7,939 nt of DNA. Origin: Dokdonella sp. Lineage in GTDB: Bacteria > Pseudomonadota > Gammaproteobacteria > Xanthomonadales > Rhodanobacteraceae. Where the stretch lies: positions 1-7,939 of the forward strand of contig JASLGB010000070.1 in NCBI GenBank assembly GCA_030150315.1. The letters run 5' to 3'. This document shows positions 7,704-7,939 of this stretch, one piece after another. A program made the translations under genes and the position numbers. Numbering within the stretch: the stretch's first letter is position 1; every line of letters starts with the position of its first letter. Below the pieces are notes generated by a model, which made no database searches, was not told the DNA's origin, and worked only from the letters and a program-made list of their open reading frames with translations.

Positions 7704-7707
7704 GGCG

Positions 7708-7712
7708 ACCTC
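7708..7712 (-). promoter_or_regulatory. Shine-Dalgarno that fixes the start of the first dsbC gene
   Basis: GAGGT on the minus strand, 4 bases before the ATG at 7703. Together with the signal peptide that begins exactly there, it selects 7703 over the in-frame upstream ATG at 7817. Confidence 0.65.
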
Positions 7713-7823
7713 GCAATGAAAAGGGGACTCCGGGCAGGTCCGCCAGCGATTGGCACGCACAGGCCGGACTCCTTCGGAGCAGGATTGACCACGAAGGGCG
7801 CGGTCCGGTTCCGTCAATCGCGC

Positions 7824-7851
7824 ATTCTCGCACGCACAGCCGATGCGTCAA
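7824..7851 (-). promoter_or_regulatory. Candidate sigma70 promoter for the dsbC pair
   Basis: On the minus strand: -35 TTGACG (7851-7846, 5 of 6 to consensus), a 16-base spacer, and -10 GAGAAT (7829-7824, 4 of 6) preceded by TGC, which fits an extended -10. Transcription would begin near 7817, leaving a leader of about 115 bases before the ATG at 7703. A second TTGACG lies at 7817-7812 but lacks a matching -10. Prediction by eye only. Confidence 0.45.
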
Positions 7852-7877
7852 ACCGCAGCAGCGACAAGGGCTTTCGC

Positions 7878-7900
7878 GCCGCTGCGGCCGGCGCCGCGGC
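7878..7900 (-). other. Imperfect GC hairpin directly after the xerD stop
   Basis: A 23-base inverted repeat starting one base after the xerD TGA: 5 bp (GCCGC/GCGGC), one mismatch, 3 bp, 5-base loop. No T-run follows, so it is at best a weak or factor-dependent terminator or a 3'-end stabilising structure. It may be chance in G+C-rich sequence. Confidence 0.3.
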
Positions 7901-7939
7901 TCAACCGCGCGGGTGATGGCGCTCATGCAGCCGCTTGAG
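7901..7939 (-). CDS. xerD: Tyrosine recombinase XerD, last 12 codons and stop
   Basis: At the right edge the minus strand reads LKRLHERHHPRG then TGA (7903-7901). This closely matches the conserved XerD tail (E. coli XerD ends in a QLHQQHHPRA-like sequence). XerD with XerC resolves chromosome dimers at dif before cell division. The catalytic residues lie outside the window. The call rests on the tail motif and on the well-known gene order xerD then dsbC in gammaproteobacteria; XerC would be the alternative, but its tail differs and dsbC does not usually follow it. Confidence 0.8.
   Translation of the reverse strand, partial: LKRLHERHHPRG

Noticed and set aside
7764..7808. Inverted repeat CCGGAC ... 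GTCCGG and a small CTCC-GAA-GGAG hairpin in the dsbC leader
   Set aside because: Stems are short (4-6 bp), with a long loop in the first case and no T-run; no match to a known riboswitch or attenuator.
7704..7817. N-terminal extension of the first dsbC gene from ATG 7817
   Set aside because: It would add 38 polar residues before the signal peptide, and the better Shine-Dalgarno and equal paralogue length support ATG 7703.

Overview
The window is a G+C-rich chromosomal segment in which every gene I can support lies on the minus strand. The protein sequences and gene order point to a gammaproteobacterium, most likely in the Xanthomonadales (Lysobacter/Luteimonas/Xanthomonas group). PurL is of the long single-chain proteobacterial type, xerD is followed by dsbC as in other gammaproteobacteria, and the T2SS ATPase has an extended N-terminal region. 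The taxonomic call is an inference from these features, not a search result.

In transcription order (right to left), the window opens with the last 12 codons and stop of xerD (7901-7939). A 197-base spacer follows, holding a plausible sigma70-type promoter. Next are two tandem DsbC-family periplasmic disulfide isomerases of equal length (253 aa each). The first has a CPYC active site (6942-7703) and the second CGYC (6170-6931); they are separated by 10 bases. A textbook intrinsic terminator (6111-6143) closes this unit.

After a 264-base spacer comes a second unit: a complete purL (2024-5905; FGAM synthase, purine biosynthesis), then a 225-aa multi-pass membrane protein (1340-2017) starting 6 bases after the purL stop. 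After a 109-base gap comes the first 410 codons of gspE/xpsE (1-1230), the type II secretion ATPase. gspE runs off the left edge just after its Walker B motif.

The themes are purine synthesis, periplasmic disulfide isomerisation and protein export. DsbC-type isomerases commonly serve periplasmic folding of disulfide-bonded proteins, some of which are T2SS substrates, but nothing here proves a functional link between the two units. I see no mobile element, CRISPR array, tRNA, rRNA or toxin/defence system. The items most worth a second look are the membrane protein, which resembles exosortase-H-associated proteins, and the tandem DsbC pair with divergent active sites. Overall this reads as conserved core genome; I did not find a convincing undescribed system.
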